From Enterobacter asburiae (lineage in GTDB: Bacteria > Pseudomonadota > Gammaproteobacteria > Enterobacterales > Enterobacteriaceae), in assembly GCF_007035645.1 (NCBI RefSeq), contig NZ_AP019632.1, positions 1,116,001 to 1,180,000 of the forward strand: DNA of 64,000 nt, read 5' to 3'. Below are positions 52,521 to 62,468 of the stretch, piece by piece. Position numbers and translations under genes: made by a program. Every line of letters starts with the position of its first letter. Position 1 is the first letter of the stretch. Under the pieces are notes generated by a model. It had not been told where the DNA came from. It worked only from the letters and a program-made list of their open reading frames with translations, and did not search any database.

Positions 52521-52991
52521 TCAGGCGCTTGCTTTCAGCCAGTTCAACACCACGTCGTGGTGGTTGCTGGTTTTGAAGTCGTCAAACACATGTTCAACTT
52601 TACCGTCAGCGTCAATCAGGAAGCTGATGCGGTGAATGCCGTCGTAGGTTTTACCCATAAACGTCTTCTCGCCCCAGACGCCGAACTGCTCGCACACCTG
52701 ATGATCTTCATCAGAAAGCAGCGTGAAGTTCAGCAGCTCTTTTTCAGCAAATCGTGACAGCTTTTCTGGTTTATCCGTGCTGATACCCAGCACTTCCACA
52801 CCGACTTTTTTCAACTCGTCCATGTTGTCGCGTAAGCCGCAGGCCTGTACGGTGCAGCCGGGGGTCATGGCTTTCGGGTAGAAATAGACCAGAACACGCT
52901 GTCCCTGGAAGTCGGTCAAATTTACTTGCTCGCCGTCTTGATCCGGTAAGCTAAATTTCGGTGCGATGTCACCGGCTTTCAGTGGGTTCAT
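52521..52991 (-). CDS. bcp: Thioredoxin-dependent thiol peroxidase (Bcp/PrxQ)
   Basis: 156 residues, the family length. The peroxiredoxin active site MTPGCTVQACGLRDN contains the peroxidatic and resolving cysteines five residues apart. It reduces hydrogen peroxide and lipid peroxides using thioredoxin. Its ATG overlaps the gcvR stop by 1 bp (TAATG), so it is coupled to gcvR. Confidence 0.97.
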   Translation of the reverse strand: MNPLKAGDIAPKFSLPDQDGEQVNLTDFQGQRVLVYFYPKAMTPGCTVQACGLRDNMDELKKVGVEVLGISTDKPEKLSRFAEKELLNFTLLSDEDHQVCEQFGVWGEKTFMGKTYDGIHRISFLIDADGKVEHVFDDFKTSNHHDVVLNWLKASA

Positions 52992-53560
52992 TACTCAACT
53001 CCATCCTGTTCGTGCTGCGAATAATTGACGACGCTTATACTGCCCTGCGCGTTTAATTCTGTACAGAGGGCTTTGAACGCTTGCTCGATATTTGACGCAT
53101 CCTGTGAGGCAGGGCTGTGCGCGGTAATTTGAATAAACAACACCGGAAGACCCTGGTCATCGCTTGTCTGCGTACGGGAAACCAGTTCGGCAATATTCAT
53201 CTGATGATTGTCAAAAAGCGCGGTGAAACGCTCAATCAGATGCGGTGAATCAGGCACTTCAACCTGCACCCAGACGGTAGAAGGCAGTGCCGGACGCGGA
53301 CGCGCGGTGGTGCGCTTCATGACAATCAGCAAATCCAGTTCGGCCCCCTTCAGCGGCAGGGTCGATTCAATCAACGTAATGGCGTTCCATGTCCCGGAAA
53401 GCAACATAATAAATGTGAACTCTTCGCCAAGCATCGCCAGACGGCTGTCTTCGATATTACAGCCGCAGCTGCTTACGTGACGGGTGATGGTGTTCACGAT
53501 ACCCGGCCTGTCGGCACCCAGCGCAGTGATAACCAGGTAATGTTGTGATGAGGTTGTCAA
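52991..53560 (-). CDS. gcvR: GcvR, glycine cleavage system regulator
   Basis: 189 residues with two ACT-type domains (LVITALGADRPGIVNTIT at the start, then VQVEVPDSPHLIERFTALFDNH). GcvR binds glycine and interacts with GcvA to repress the gcvTHP operon when glycine is low. It is divergent from dapA and overlaps bcp by 1 bp, as in E. coli. Confidence 0.96.
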   Translation of the reverse strand: MTTSSQHYLVITALGADRPGIVNTITRHVSSCGCNIEDSRLAMLGEEFTFIMLLSGTWNAITLIESTLPLKGAELDLLIVMKRTTARPRPALPSTVWVQVEVPDSPHLIERFTALFDNHQMNIAELVSRTQTSDDQGLPVLFIQITAHSPASQDASNIEQAFKALCTELNAQGSISVVNYSQHEQDGVE

Positions 53561-53705
53561 ACCTGTTCTTCCTTTGCATGGTTAAGTCTTCCTAAGGAAA
53601 GCATAAAAAAAACATGCATACAACCGCCTGCGAGCCTCAGGTCGCTTGCTTTTATTACAGTTCCAAACGTAACATTGAGGCTCTTGTTCGCACAGAGGAT
53701 GGCTC

Positions 53706-54584
53706 ATGTTCACGGGAAGTATTGTCGCGCTTGTTACACCGATGGATGAAAAAGGTAATGTCTGCCGGTCAAGCATGAAGAAGCTCATTGATTACCATGT
53801 CGCCAACGGAACCTCGGCGATCGTTTCGGTAGGGACTACCGGTGAATCCGCAACGCTGAGCCACGACGAGCACGGCGATGTGGTGATGCTGACCCTGGAA
53901 CTGGCGGACGGACGTATTCCGGTCATCGCGGGGACAGGGGCTAATGCAACCGCAGAAGCTATCAGCCTGACCAAACGTTTTAACGACAGCGGCATCGTGG
54001 GCTGTCTGACGGTGACCCCTTATTACAACCGTCCTACTCAGGAAGGTTTGTTCCAGCACTTCAAAGCCATCGCTGAACATACTGACTTGCCACAAATTCT
54101 GTATAATGTGCCGTCCCGTACCGGTTGCGATATGCTGCCGGAAACCGTTGGTCGTCTCTCGGAAGTAAAAAATATTATCGGTATTAAAGAGGCGACAGGG
54201 AACTTAAGCCGCGTTCATCAGATCAAAGAGCTGGTTTCAGACGACTTTATCCTGTTGAGTGGTGATGATGCGACCGCGCTGGACTTTATGCAGCTCGGTG
54301 GTCATGGCGTGATCTCCGTAACGTCAAACGTTGCGGCGCGCGATATGGCTGAAATGTGCAAACTGGCCGCAGCCGGTCACTTTGATGAAGCGCGCGTCAT
54401 TAATCAGCGTCTGATGCCGCTGCACAATAAATTATTTGTCGAACCCAATCCGATCCCAGTGAAATGGGCATGTAAGGAGTTGGGGCTTGTAGCAACCGAT
54501 ACGCTGCGTCTGCCAATGACACCGATTACCGACCACGGTCGTGACATCGTCAGGGCGGCGCTGAAGCATGCCGGTTTGCTGTAG
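53706..54584 (+). CDS. dapA: 4-hydroxy-tetrahydrodipicolinate synthase
   Basis: 292 residues, the family length. It condenses pyruvate with aspartate semialdehyde, the first step of lysine and diaminopimelate synthesis. The Schiff-base lysine is in IIGIKEATG (Lys161), the tyrosine in [10 protein letters not shown] (Tyr133), and the TTGE motif in [10 protein letters not shown] is intact. bamC follows after 16 bp, so they are one operon. The 145-bp gap to gcvR carries the divergent promoters. Confidence 0.98.
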   Translation: MFTGSIVALVTPMDEKGNVCRSSMKKLIDYHVANGTSAIVSVGTTGESATLSHDEHGDVVMLTLELADGRIPVIAGTGANATAEAISLTKRFNDSGIVGCLTVTPYYNRPTQEGLFQHFKAIAEHTDLPQILYNVPSRTGCDMLPETVGRLSEVKNIIGIKEATGNLSRVHQIKELVSDDFILLSGDDATALDFMQLGGHGVISVTSNVAARDMAEMCKLAAAGHFDEARVINQRLMPLHNKLFVEPNPIPVKWACKELGLVATDTLRLPMTPITDHGRDIVRAALKHAGLL

Positions 54585-54600
54585 AGTTTAGGGAGATTTG

Positions 54601-55635
54601 ATGGCTTATTCAGTACAGAAGTCGCGCCTGGCGAAGGTTGCGAGTGTTTCGCTTGTTATGCTGCTCGCTGCCTGTAGTTCAGATTCGCGCTACAAGCGCC
54701 AGGTGAGCGGTGATGAATCCTATCTGGATGCGACCCCGCTTGCTGAACTTCACGCACCGGCTGGTATGATCCTGCCGATTCAGAACGGCGATTATAATAT
54801 TCCCGTGACCAACGGCAGCGGCCTGGTCGGTAAAGCGCTTGATATTCGTCCGCCAGCACAGCCTCTGGCGCTGGTCAGCGGGGCGCGTACCCAGTTCACC
54901 GGTGATACGGCGTCTCTGATGGTTGAGAGCGCGCGCGGTAGCACGCTGTGGCCGCAGGTTGTCAGCGTCATTCAGTCGAAGAACTACACCATCGATAAAC
55001 GCGATGACGCCAGCCAGACGTTAACCACCGACTGGATCGAATGGAACCGCCTGGATGAAGACCAGCAGTATCGCGGTCGTTATCAAGTCTCCGTTAAACC
55101 ACAGGGTTACCAGCAGGCGGTTAACGTTAAGCTGTTGAACCTGGAGCAGGCGGGTAAACCGGTTGCGGATGCCGCGTCCCTGCAGCGTTACAGCACCGAA
55201 ATGCTGAACGTGATTGCCGCGGGTCTGGATAAGACCGCTACCGATGCCGCCAACGCCGCGCAGAGCCGCAACGGCGCGACCTTCGATGTGCAAAGCGGTG
55301 CGGATGATACCGGCCTGCCAATGCTGGTGGTGCGTGCACCGTTTAACCAGACCTGGCAGCGTCTGCCAGCGACACTGGAAAAAGTGGGCATGAAAGTGAC
55401 CGACAGCACGCGTTCAACCGGCAGCATGACGGCAACGTATAAGCCGCTCTCCGACAGCGCATGGCAGGAACTGGGCGCGAAAGATCCTCAGCTTGCCTCC
55501 GGTGACTACAAGATTCAGGTAGGCGACCTTGATAACCGCAGCAGTCTGCAGTTTATCGATCCAAAAGGTCATACGCTGACCCAGTCGCAGAACGATGCGC
55601 TGGTCGCTGTCTTCCAGGCAGCATTCAGCAAATAA
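54601..55635 (+). CDS. bamC: BamC, outer-membrane assembly lipoprotein
   Basis: 344 residues from the ATG at 54601, the E. coli length; a TTG one codon earlier is an alternative. The lipobox is LLAAC with Cys25 lipidated. The protein has a flexible N-terminal lasso ([22 protein letters not shown]) that binds BamD, then two helix-grip domains. It forms part of the BAM complex with BamB, whose gene is also in this window. A GGGAG site lies upstream. Confidence 0.96.
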   Translation: MAYSVQKSRLAKVASVSLVMLLAACSSDSRYKRQVSGDESYLDATPLAELHAPAGMILPIQNGDYNIPVTNGSGLVGKALDIRPPAQPLALVSGARTQFTGDTASLMVESARGSTLWPQVVSVIQSKNYTIDKRDDASQTLTTDWIEWNRLDEDQQYRGRYQVSVKPQGYQQAVNVKLLNLEQAGKPVADAASLQRYSTEMLNVIAAGLDKTATDAANAAQSRNGATFDVQSGADDTGLPMLVVRAPFNQTWQRLPATLEKVGMKVTDSTRSTGSMTATYKPLSDSAWQELGAKDPQLASGDYKIQVGDLDNRSSLQFIDPKGHTLTQSQNDALVAVFQAAFSK

Positions 55636-55640
55636 ATACG

Positions 55641-55665
55641 AGGGCTGGTGAATCCAGCCCTTTTT
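55641..55665 (+). terminator. Intrinsic terminator after bamC
   Basis: An 8-bp stem AGGGCTGG / CCAGCCCT with a 5-nt loop is followed by TTTTT. It lies 5 bp after bamC and just upstream of the purC promoter. Confidence 0.88.
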
Positions 55666-55676
55666 ATTTTAGTGCT

Positions 55677-55700
55677 ACGCAAACGTGTGCGTGGCATAAT
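55677..55700 (+). promoter_or_regulatory. purC promoter with PurR box
   Basis: ACGCAAACGTGTGCGT at 55677-55692 is a close PurR box and matches the E. coli purC operator. A -10-like CATAAT lies immediately downstream at 55695-55700. PurR binding would cover the spacer region. It lies 68 bp before the purC start. Confidence 0.85.
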
Positions 55701-55744
55701 ATCCCCAGTTTTGAACACAAATCATCACACCAGGAGTAATGAAG

Positions 55745-56458
55745 ATGCAGAAGCAAGCTGAGTTGTATCGTGGCAAAGCGAAGACCGTATACAGCACGGA
55801 AAACCCGGATCTGTTGGTGCTCGAGTTCCGCAATGATACGTCAGCAGGGGATGGCGCACGCATTGAGCAGTTCGATCGTAAAGGCATGGTGAACAACAAG
55901 TTCAACCACTTCATTATGACCAAACTGGCCGAAGCGGGCATCCCGACCCAGATGGAAGCGTTGCTGTCCGATACGGAATGTCTGGTGAAAAAACTGGATA
56001 TGGTTCCGGTTGAGTGCGTTATTCGTAACCGTGCGGCGGGCTCCCTGGTGAAGCGTCTGGGCATTGAAGAAGGTATCGAACTGAATCCACCGCTGTTCGA
56101 CCTGTTCCTGAAAAACGATGCCATGCACGACCCGATGGTCAACGAATCCTACTGCGAAACCTTCGGCTGGGTGAACCAGGAGAACCTGGCGCGCATGAAA
56201 GAGCTGACCTACAAAGCCAACGACGTGCTGAAAAAACTGTTTGATGACGCGGGCCTGATCCTCGTCGACTTCAAGCTGGAGTTTGGTCTGTTCAAAGGCG
56301 AAGTGGTGCTGGGCGATGAGTTCTCACCAGACGGTAGCCGCCTGTGGGATAAAGAAACCCTGGATAAAATGGACAAAGACCGTTTCCGTCAGAGCCTGGG
56401 TGGCCTGATTGAAGCGTACGAAGCGGTTGCTCACCGTTTAGGCGTTAAGCTCGACTAA
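55745..56458 (+). CDS. purC: SAICAR synthase
   Basis: 237 residues, the E. coli length, from the ATG at 55745 ([16 protein letters not shown]), two codons after another ATG. It joins aspartate to CAIR in purine synthesis. ATP-binding GKAKTVY and the substrate motifs [15 protein letters not shown] and [30 protein letters not shown] are intact. It is a member of the PurR regulon here, by its promoter box. Confidence 0.98.
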   Translation: MQKQAELYRGKAKTVYSTENPDLLVLEFRNDTSAGDGARIEQFDRKGMVNNKFNHFIMTKLAEAGIPTQMEALLSDTECLVKKLDMVPVECVIRNRAAGSLVKRLGIEEGIELNPPLFDLFLKNDAMHDPMVNESYCETFGWVNQENLARMKELTYKANDVLKKLFDDAGLILVDFKLEFGLFKGEVVLGDEFSPDGSRLWDKETLDKMDKDRFRQSLGGLIEAYEAVAHRLGVKLD

Positions 56459-56469
56459 CTCCCTCACTT

Positions 56470-56495
56470 GCCAAAGGATGTTCCCATCCTTTGGC
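56470..56495 (+). terminator. Hairpin after purC, terminator-like
   Basis: A perfect 11-bp stem GCCAAAGGATG / CATCCTTTGGC with a TTCC loop. The T-tract after it is interrupted (GTCTTACCTTTG), so termination may be partial. Confidence 0.65.
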
Positions 56496-56578
56496 GTCTT
56501 ACCTTTGTTTCCTATGGTAATCTTGCCGTTAACCGCCTACGATCATAGCTATTATAAATGGAATAGTTCGAGGTGGTT

Positions 56579-57448
56579 ATGCGCTGGCAAGGGCGTCGTG
56601 AAAGTGACAATGTAGAAGACAGACGCAGTGATGGCGGCGGCGGTCCTTCAATGGGAGGACCAGGCTTCCGGTTACCCAGCGGCAAGGGCGGGATAATCCT
56701 GCTGATTGTCGTGCTGGTTGCGGGATATTACGGCGTTGACCTCACCGGGTTGATGACCGGTCAGCCGCTGCAGCAGCAGGAGCATTCTCAGCGCTCCATC
56801 AGCCCGAATGAAGATGAAGCGGCCAAATTTACCTCCGTTATTCTCGCCACAACAGAAGACACCTGGGGTCAGCTATTTGAGAAGATGGGGCGTACCTACC
56901 AGCAGCCGAAACTGGTGATGTACCGGGGGGCAACCCGCACCGGATGCGGTACCGGGCAATCTGTGATGGGGCCGTTCTACTGCCCGGCAGACGGCACCGT
57001 CTATATCGATCTCTCTTTTTACGATGACATGAAACGCAAGCTTGGCGCTGACGGTGATTTTGCCCAGGGCTACGTGATCGCGCATGAAGTCGGTCATCAC
57101 GTGCAAAAGCTGCTGGGGATTGAGCCCAAAGTGCGCCAGCTCCAGCAAAATGCGTCTCAGGCTGACGTGAACCGCCTTTCCGTTAAAATGGAGCTGCAGG
57201 CGGACTGCTTCGCGGGCGTCTGGGGCCACAGCATGCAGCAGCAGGGCGTGCTGGAATCCGGCGATCTTGAAGAGGCGTTAAATGCCGCTCAGGCTATCGG
57301 TGACGACCGTCTTCAGCAGCAAAGCCAGGGGCGCGTCGTGCCGGACAGCTTCACTCACGGTACTTCACAGCAGCGCTATAGCTGGTTCAAACGCGGCTTC
57401 GACAGCGGCGATCCGGCGCAGTGTAATACCTTCGGCAAAGCGATGTAA
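56579..57448 (+). CDS. ypfJ: YpfJ, putative neutral zinc metallopeptidase
   Basis: 289 residues from the ATG at 56579 ([16 protein letters not shown]), with a GAGGTGG site; one or two codons upstream are also possible starts. A short cytosolic N-terminus and one membrane segment ([19 protein letters not shown]) anchor a periplasmic domain with zinc motif HEVGHH and the third ligand region [13 protein letters not shown]. It is a YpfJ/KPN_02809-type family member of unknown substrate. Its stop overlaps the tmcA start by one base (TAATG). Confidence 0.93.
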   Translation: MRWQGRRESDNVEDRRSDGGGGPSMGGPGFRLPSGKGGIILLIVVLVAGYYGVDLTGLMTGQPLQQQEHSQRSISPNEDEAAKFTSVILATTEDTWGQLFEKMGRTYQQPKLVMYRGATRTGCGTGQSVMGPFYCPADGTVYIDLSFYDDMKRKLGADGDFAQGYVIAHEVGHHVQKLLGIEPKVRQLQQNASQADVNRLSVKMELQADCFAGVWGHSMQQQGVLESGDLEEALNAAQAIGDDRLQQQSQGRVVPDSFTHGTSQQRYSWFKRGFDSGDPAQCNTFGKAM

Positions 57449-59394
57449 TGTTGCAGTTTGAACAGCTGATAAGCGAGCTTGAGCGCACAGGCCATCGTCG
57501 GCTGGTGGTGCTCAGCGGTGAGGCGCAGTGGACGTTAACCCAGGCGCTGACCCTGCGTGACGCCTTGCCCGGAGACTGGGTAAGGCTTGACGAACACCCT
57601 TCAAAAGCCATCGGCGGCCTGCTGGGACGCGAGTACCGGCACGCCGTTTTTGACGCCAGCGCCGGGTTTGATGTCGCCGCATTTGCCGCCCTGAGCGGAA
57701 CGCTGAGCGCCGGAAGCCTTCTGGTGCTGCGGGTTCCGCCGCTCGATGCGTGGCCCGGGTTGCCTGACAGCGATTCACTGCGCTGGAGCGACAGCGCCGA
57801 AGCGATAGCCACGCCGCATTTTGTCCACCATTTCTGCCGGACGATTGCCGCCGATCCCGACGCGATTGTCTGGCTTCAGGGCTGCGGGTTATCCCTTCCG
57901 CCTTTACCCGACGCGCCAGACTGGCAGCCTGCCAGCGGCGCCCCGCAGCGCGAGCAGGCTGAGATCCTGGATGTGCTGCTGGGGATGCCGGAGGGCATCG
58001 TGGCCGTCACCGCCGCGCGCGGGCGAGGAAAATCAGCCCTGGCGGGAATGCTGCTGAACCGCATTGCCGGCAGCGCCGTGGTTACCGCACCGTCGAAGGG
58101 GGCGACGGATATCATCGCCCGCTTTGCCGGAGAGCGTTTTCATTTTATGGCCCCGGACGCGCTGCTTGCCTCTTCATACCAGGCTGACTGGCTAATTGTC
58201 GATGAAGCCGCTGCGATCCCCGGACCTCTGCTTGAAAAGCTAGTTGCCCGTTTCCCTCGCGTGCTGTTGACCACCACGGTGCAGGGATATGAGGGGACGG
58301 GCCGGGGATTCTTGCTTAAATTCTGCGGTCGGTTTGCCGGGCTGCAGCGCTACAGCTTATCTACACCGGTACGCTGGGCGGCGGGCTGCCCGCTTGAGCG
58401 GGTTGTTGCCAGCGCGCTGCTGTTTGACGATACGCTGATCGACCGTCGTCCGGAAGGGGAGGTGCGTTTAACGTCCCTGACGCCGACGGCATGGGAAAGC
58501 CGCCCGGCGCTTGCAGCGGGCGTATACGAGCTTCTCTGCGCGGCGCATTATCGTACCTCGCCGCTCGATTTACGCCGCATGATGGACGCGCCCGGGCAGC
58601 AGTTTGCCGTTGCCGAAACGAATCCGGTTATCGCCGGGGCGCTCTGGCTGGTGGAGGAGGGCGGGCTCTCCCCTGAGCTTAGCCGCGCCGTGTGGGCAGG
58701 ATACCGGCGTCCGCGCGGTAACCTGGTGGCGCAGTCTCTTGCGGCGCACGGCGGCTCTCCGCTGGCGGCGACGCTCAGAGGACGACGGGTGACCCGCATT
58801 GCCGTACATCCTCACCGTCAGCGGGAAGGGATTGGCCAGGCGCTTGTTCGCGGCGCCAGCGGCGAAGACTATCTGTCGGTGAGCTTTGGTTATACCGATG
58901 AGCTGTGGCGTTTCTGGCAGCAATGTGGGTTTGAGCTGGTGCGGATGGGCAGCCATCGTGAAGCCAGCAGCGGCTGCTTCACCGCGATGGCCTTGCTGCC
59001 GCAGAGCGAGGCCGGGCGTCAGCTGTGCGAGCAGGCGCAGCGGCGTCTGAAGCGCGATGCGCGGGTGCTATCGGCCTGGAACGGTGAAAAGATCCCCGTG
59101 GAAGACGGCTGGGAAGCTACCCTTAATAATGACGACTGGCTGGAGCTGGCGGGGTTTGCTTTTGCTCATCGGGCGTTTTCAACCTCGGTTGCCGCACTGA
59201 CGCGGCTGTTGTTAACCGTGGACATGCCGCTTCCGGCCCTGCGCGGGAAAATGGACGGAAAAACGGAAGACGTCGGGCGAAAAGCCTTGCTGGCAACGTT
59301 GCGGAATGAAACCGCGCAAGCGATTGAAAGTCTTGACTATCCGCGCTGCCAGCAGCTGAAAGAAGATATTTTGCAATGGCAATTTTTTCAATGA
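57448..59394 (+). CDS. tmcA: tRNA(Met) cytidine acetyltransferase
   Basis: 648 residues, slightly shorter than E. coli TmcA (671). It makes N4-acetylcytidine at position 34 of elongator tRNA-Met using acetyl-CoA and ATP. An N-terminal domain is followed by an RNA-helicase-like ATPase domain (Walker A ARGRGKSALAG, DEAA in LIVDEAAAIPGPLL) and a GNAT domain (GRRVTRIAVHPHRQREGIGQALV). The ATP and acetyl-CoA motifs are intact. Its ATG overlaps the ypfJ stop by 1 bp, so translation is coupled. Confidence 0.95.
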   Translation: MLQFEQLISELERTGHRRLVVLSGEAQWTLTQALTLRDALPGDWVRLDEHPSKAIGGLLGREYRHAVFDASAGFDVAAFAALSGTLSAGSLLVLRVPPLDAWPGLPDSDSLRWSDSAEAIATPHFVHHFCRTIAADPDAIVWLQGCGLSLPPLPDAPDWQPASGAPQREQAEILDVLLGMPEGIVAVTAARGRGKSALAGMLLNRIAGSAVVTAPSKGATDIIARFAGERFHFMAPDALLASSYQADWLIVDEAAAIPGPLLEKLVARFPRVLLTTTVQGYEGTGRGFLLKFCGRFAGLQRYSLSTPVRWAAGCPLERVVASALLFDDTLIDRRPEGEVRLTSLTPTAWESRPALAAGVYELLCAAHYRTSPLDLRRMMDAPGQQFAVAETNPVIAGALWLVEEGGLSPELSRAVWAGYRRPRGNLVAQSLAAHGGSPLAATLRGRRVTRIAVHPHRQREGIGQALVRGASGEDYLSVSFGYTDELWRFWQQCGFELVRMGSHREASSGCFTAMALLPQSEAGRQLCEQAQRRLKRDARVLSAWNGEKIPVEDGWEATLNNDDWLELAGFAFAHRAFSTSVAALTRLLLTVDMPLPALRGKMDGKTEDVGRKALLATLRNETAQAIESLDYPRCQQLKEDILQWQFFQ

Positions 59395-59467
59395 CTTCTT
59401 CAGTAAAGTGGCATGGTCATTCACGTCCGGAGGCGTAGAATCCAGGTCATCTATTAAGGAGACCACC

Positions 59468-60163
59468 ATGAAACACGACCATTTTGTTGTTCAAAGCCCT
59501 GACAAACCGGCTAAACAGTTACTGCTTCTGTTTCATGGCGTTGGCGATAATGCCGTCAATATGGGTCAGATTGGCAGCTGGTTTGCGCCCGTTTTTCCGG
59601 AAGCATTGATTGTCAGCATCGGTGGCGCAGAGCCATGTGGTCCGAACGGACGCCAGTGGTTCTCTGTTCAGGGCGTGACGGAAGAGAATCGTCAGGCTCG
59701 CATCGACGCCATCATGCCCAGCTTTATCGACATCGTCCGCTACTGGCAGCAGCAGAGCGGCGTGGGTGCTGACGCGACCGCGCTGATTGGCTTCTCGCAG
59801 GGGTCAATCATGTCGCTGGAAAGCGTAAAAGCGCAGCCGGGTCTGGCGTCACGCGTCATCGCGTTTAACGGCCGCTTTGCGACGTTACCGACAAGCGCGA
59901 CCACGCAAACCACGATCCATCTGATCCACGGTGGTGAAGATCGGGTGATTGAGCTCTCGCATGCGGTTGCCGCCCAGGAAGCGCTGATTCGCGAAGGTGG
60001 GGACGTGACGCTGGATATCGTGGACGATCTGGGCCACGCGATTGACGACCGTAGCATGCAGTTCGCGCTCGATCGTTTGCGCTATACCGTACCGAAGCAC
60101 TACTTTGATGAAGCGCTCAGCGGCGGTAAGCCGGATAACGATGATATTGTAGAGTTTATGTGA
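59468..60163 (+). CDS. ypfH: YpfH, carboxylesterase-like hydrolase
   Basis: 231 residues from the ATG at 59468 (MKHDHFVVQSPDKPAK), preceded by AAGGAGACCACC. The alpha/beta-hydrolase nucleophile is in GFSQGSIMSL, and a late GHAIDDRSM histidine and VIELSHAV acid region complete the triad. The oxyanion region is LFHGVGDNA. It is an esterase of the YpfH/phospholipase-carboxylesterase type with unknown substrate, in its E. coli location. Confidence 0.95.
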   Translation: MKHDHFVVQSPDKPAKQLLLLFHGVGDNAVNMGQIGSWFAPVFPEALIVSIGGAEPCGPNGRQWFSVQGVTEENRQARIDAIMPSFIDIVRYWQQQSGVGADATALIGFSQGSIMSLESVKAQPGLASRVIAFNGRFATLPTSATTQTTIHLIHGGEDRVIELSHAVAAQEALIREGGDVTLDIVDDLGHAIDDRSMQFALDRLRYTVPKHYFDEALSGGKPDNDDIVEFM

Positions 60164-60164
60164 G

Positions 60165-60194
60165 GTTTCCCCCTCTCCCGGGGAGAGGGGAAAC
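60165..60194. terminator. Palindromic hairpin between ypfH and ypfN
   Basis: A long near-perfect palindrome, GTTTCCC(C)CTCTCCC / GGGAGAGGGGAAAC with one bulged C, lies between two convergent genes, directly after the ypfH stop. It is a minimal member of the CT-rich repeat type seen at 16667 and 52442, and serves here as a likely 3' end structure. Confidence 0.7.
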
Positions 60195-60201
60195 TTAACG
60201 A

Positions 60202-60399
60202 TTACTTCTTCTGGTCCTTGTTCGGCCAGTCGTCGTCATCGTCCCACTTGTCGTTAAAATCACGGTGCGGGGGAAGATCCGGTTTATTGGCGAGAAATTT
60301 TTTATGGTCAACGCGCTTAAGATCTTTAATTACGTTAAGCAGTACGCCAACCAGAAAAACTAACACCAGAATCCACCAGTACTTTGAAAGCCAATCCAT
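60202..60399 (-). CDS. ypfN: YpfN, UPF0370 small membrane protein
   Basis: 65 residues. One membrane segment ([18 protein letters not shown]) is followed by a charged cytosolic tail with an acidic [10 protein letters not shown] run. The function is unknown. It lies 24 bp after dapE, with which it is likely co-transcribed, as in E. coli. Confidence 0.93.
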   Translation of the reverse strand: MDWLSKYWWILVLVFLVGVLLNVIKDLKRVDHKKFLANKPDLPPHRDFNDKWDDDDDWPNKDQKK

Positions 60400-60423
60400 T
60401 CGCTATTCCTCTCAGAGCGTTCG

Positions 60424-61551
60424 TCAGGCGACGAGTTGCTCCATAATACGTTGATACATACGGGCCAGCAGTTGCAAATCTGCCGCATTGACACACTCAT
60501 TGATTTTATGAATGGTTGCGTTCACTGGACCCAGTTCGACAACCTGGGCGCCCATACGGGCGATAAAGCGTCCGTCTGAGGTGCCACCCGTTGTCAGCAG
60601 CTGTGGCTTAATTTCATTATAGTGCTCGATGGCGTTCACCACCGCATCCACCAGCTTACCGCGCTGCGTCAGGAACGGCTGGCCGGAAAGCCACCACTCC
60701 ACGGTGTAGCGCAGGTGATATTTTTCCAGCAGCGCGATAACGCGCGCCTTGATCATCTCATCGGTCAGTTCGGTGCTGAAGCGGAAGTTGAACTGGACGA
60801 AGTAATCGCCCGGGATCACGTTGTTGCTGCCGGTCCCGGCCTTGACGTTCGCAATCTGCATGCTGGTCGGCGGGAAGAATTCGTTGCCTTTATCCCACTC
60901 GATGCCCACCAGCTCGCTCAGCATCGGCGCAGCGCGATGGACCGGGTTATCGGCCAGATGCGGGTAAGCCACGTGCCCCTGAACGCCGTGAATGGTCAGG
61001 TTACAGGTCAGCGAGCCGCGGCGCCCGTTTTTGACGACATCACCCACCACTTCGGTACTGGACGGCTCACCGACCAGACAGTAGTCGAGACGCTCGTTAC
61101 GCGCCATCAGCGCTTCAACGACCTTCACGGTACCGTTATGGGCGCTGGCTTCTTCGTCGGAGGTGATTAAAAACGCCAGACGGTTTTTGTGGTTTGGATG
61201 CTGAGCCACAAAGCGCTCTGCCGCCACGACCATCGCCGCCAGGGAGCCTTTCATGTCTGCCGCGCCGCGACCAAACAGCATGCCGTCGCGGATGGTCGGC
61301 TCAAACGGCGGGTTAATCCAGCGATCCGCGTCACCGGCGGGAACGACGTCAGTATGCCCGGCAAAGGCCAGCGTTTCGCCCTGTCCGCGCCACGCCCAGA
61401 AGTTCTGGGTATCGCCAAAATCCATGCGTTCAACGGTAAAACCGATGGCACGCAGGCGCTCAATCATAAGTGCCTGACAACCTGCGTCGTCCGGGCTAAG
61501 GGAAGGACGGCGAATAAGCTGCTGAGTCAGCTCAATGACCGGGCATGACAT
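60424..61551 (-). CDS. dapE: Succinyl-diaminopimelate desuccinylase
   Basis: 375 residues, the family length. It removes succinate from N-succinyl-LL-diaminopimelate, a late step of the pathway that dapA begins in this window. The M20 dizinc site is seen in [13 protein letters not shown] (His67), [13 protein letters not shown] (Asp100), the catalytic Glu in [11 protein letters not shown] (Glu134/135) and the His near the end. yffB lies 10 bp upstream and is likely co-transcribed. Confidence 0.97.
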   Translation of the reverse strand: MSCPVIELTQQLIRRPSLSPDDAGCQALMIERLRAIGFTVERMDFGDTQNFWAWRGQGETLAFAGHTDVVPAGDADRWINPPFEPTIRDGMLFGRGAADMKGSLAAMVVAAERFVAQHPNHKNRLAFLITSDEEASAHNGTVKVVEALMARNERLDYCLVGEPSSTEVVGDVVKNGRRGSLTCNLTIHGVQGHVAYPHLADNPVHRAAPMLSELVGIEWDKGNEFFPPTSMQIANVKAGTGSNNVIPGDYFVQFNFRFSTELTDEMIKARVIALLEKYHLRYTVEWWLSGQPFLTQRGKLVDAVVNAIEHYNEIKPQLLTTGGTSDGRFIARMGAQVVELGPVNATIHKINECVNAADLQLLARMYQRIMEQLVA

Positions 61552-61561
61552 AAACTACACC

Positions 61562-61912
61562 TCAACGAAAAAAGTCGGAATAAAGGGTTTCACTGAAACC
61601 CAGCAGCATAGGCTGCCCTGGCGCGCAGAGCAATGGGCGTTTGATAATTGCCGGCATGTCGAGCATCAGTTTTGCCGCGCTGTCGGCGTTGTTGATGCTG
61701 GCGCGCAGAGATTCGTCCAGCTTACGCCAGGTGGTGCCGCGCGTGTTCAGCAGGGCTTCCCACCCCAGTTCGCCGATCGCGCTATGCAGAAATTCTGCAT
61801 CAAGCCCGTCGGCTCGGTAATCGTGGAAACGGTACTCCACGCCGTTTGCTTCCAGCCAGCGACGGGCTTTTTTTATGGTGTCGCAATTTTTAATGCCGTA
61901 CATCACAACCAT
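61562..61912 (-). CDS. yffB: YffB, ArsC/Spx-like protein
   Basis: 116 residues of the ArsC family with a single redox cysteine in [16 protein letters not shown]. It keeps the family segment [19 protein letters not shown] and the C-terminal [23 protein letters not shown] end. Its substrate is not known; the family acts as glutathione-linked or Spx-like reductases. It is coupled to dapE. An ATG three codons downstream is an alternative start. Confidence 0.93.
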   Translation of the reverse strand: MVVMYGIKNCDTIKKARRWLEANGVEYRFHDYRADGLDAEFLHSAIGELGWEALLNTRGTTWRKLDESLRASINNADSAAKLMLDMPAIIKRPLLCAPGQPMLLGFSETLYSDFFR

Positions 61913-62299
61913 AGTGAATCCTTTTGACCTAATGATGATTAAATGTTCAGTAAATTCGAAGATATATCCTTAAGTGGAATATAACACATTCAGGAATCGT
62001 CTGGATTTACGCGTCTTCTTAATTCAACTCACATCTGTACGCTGAATATTCTTTCACCCTTTAAGCATAGATGTCCATAAAGTTTGAATTTCGAATAAAC
62101 TCAGCGGGTAAAATAAAACTCACCCGTTCGGAGGGTTATTTCAAAATATTGCTAGCCGTCACAAAAAATTGAGGCCTCTCCGTTCATATTTATCATAAAT
62201 CCCCGCAGGACGTGGGGTACAATCACAGCAATTGGTTAAATAGTCTTCACAATGATGGTCCGTTTTTGTAGAATGCGCATAATAATAAGAGAGGGTGTT
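61913..62299. other. AT-rich gap before ypfM
   Basis: This 387-bp stretch holds no open frame with a plausible protein. It must carry the yffB-dapE promoter (minus strand) and, on the plus strand, the ypfM promoter. Short inverted repeats are present but no strong operator was recognised. Confidence 0.5.
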
Positions 62300-62359
62300 A
62301 TGATTGAACGTGAACTGGGGAACTGGAAAGATTTTATCGAAGGCATGCTTCGTAAATGA
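62300..62359 (+). CDS. ypfM: YpfM, 19-residue small protein
   Basis: A 20-codon frame encodes MIERELGNWKDFIEGMLRK, one residue different from the E. coli 19-residue YpfM (Val to Gly at position 15). A GAGGG site lies 5 bases before the ATG. The peptide is amphipathic and of unknown function. Short translated proteins like this are usually missed by gene finders. It lies between yffB and acrD, as in E. coli. Confidence 0.9.
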   Translation: MIERELGNWKDFIEGMLRK

Positions 62360-62426
62360 CATTCAGTAAGAATTGCAAGAGCACTAAAATAAGTAAAATA
62401 ACCATAGTGTGAATTAATCACACAAT

Positions 62427-62457
62427 AAAAAGGCGGCCGATAAAGCCGCCTTTTTTT
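62427..62457. terminator. Bidirectional terminator between ypfM and acrD
   Basis: AAAAAGGCGGC / GCCGCCTTTTT forms an 11-bp stem with a 7-nt loop, A-rich on one side and T-rich on the other. It ends acrD (minus strand) and ypfM (plus strand). Confidence 0.9.
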
Positions 62458-62468
62458 ATTTCAATCAC

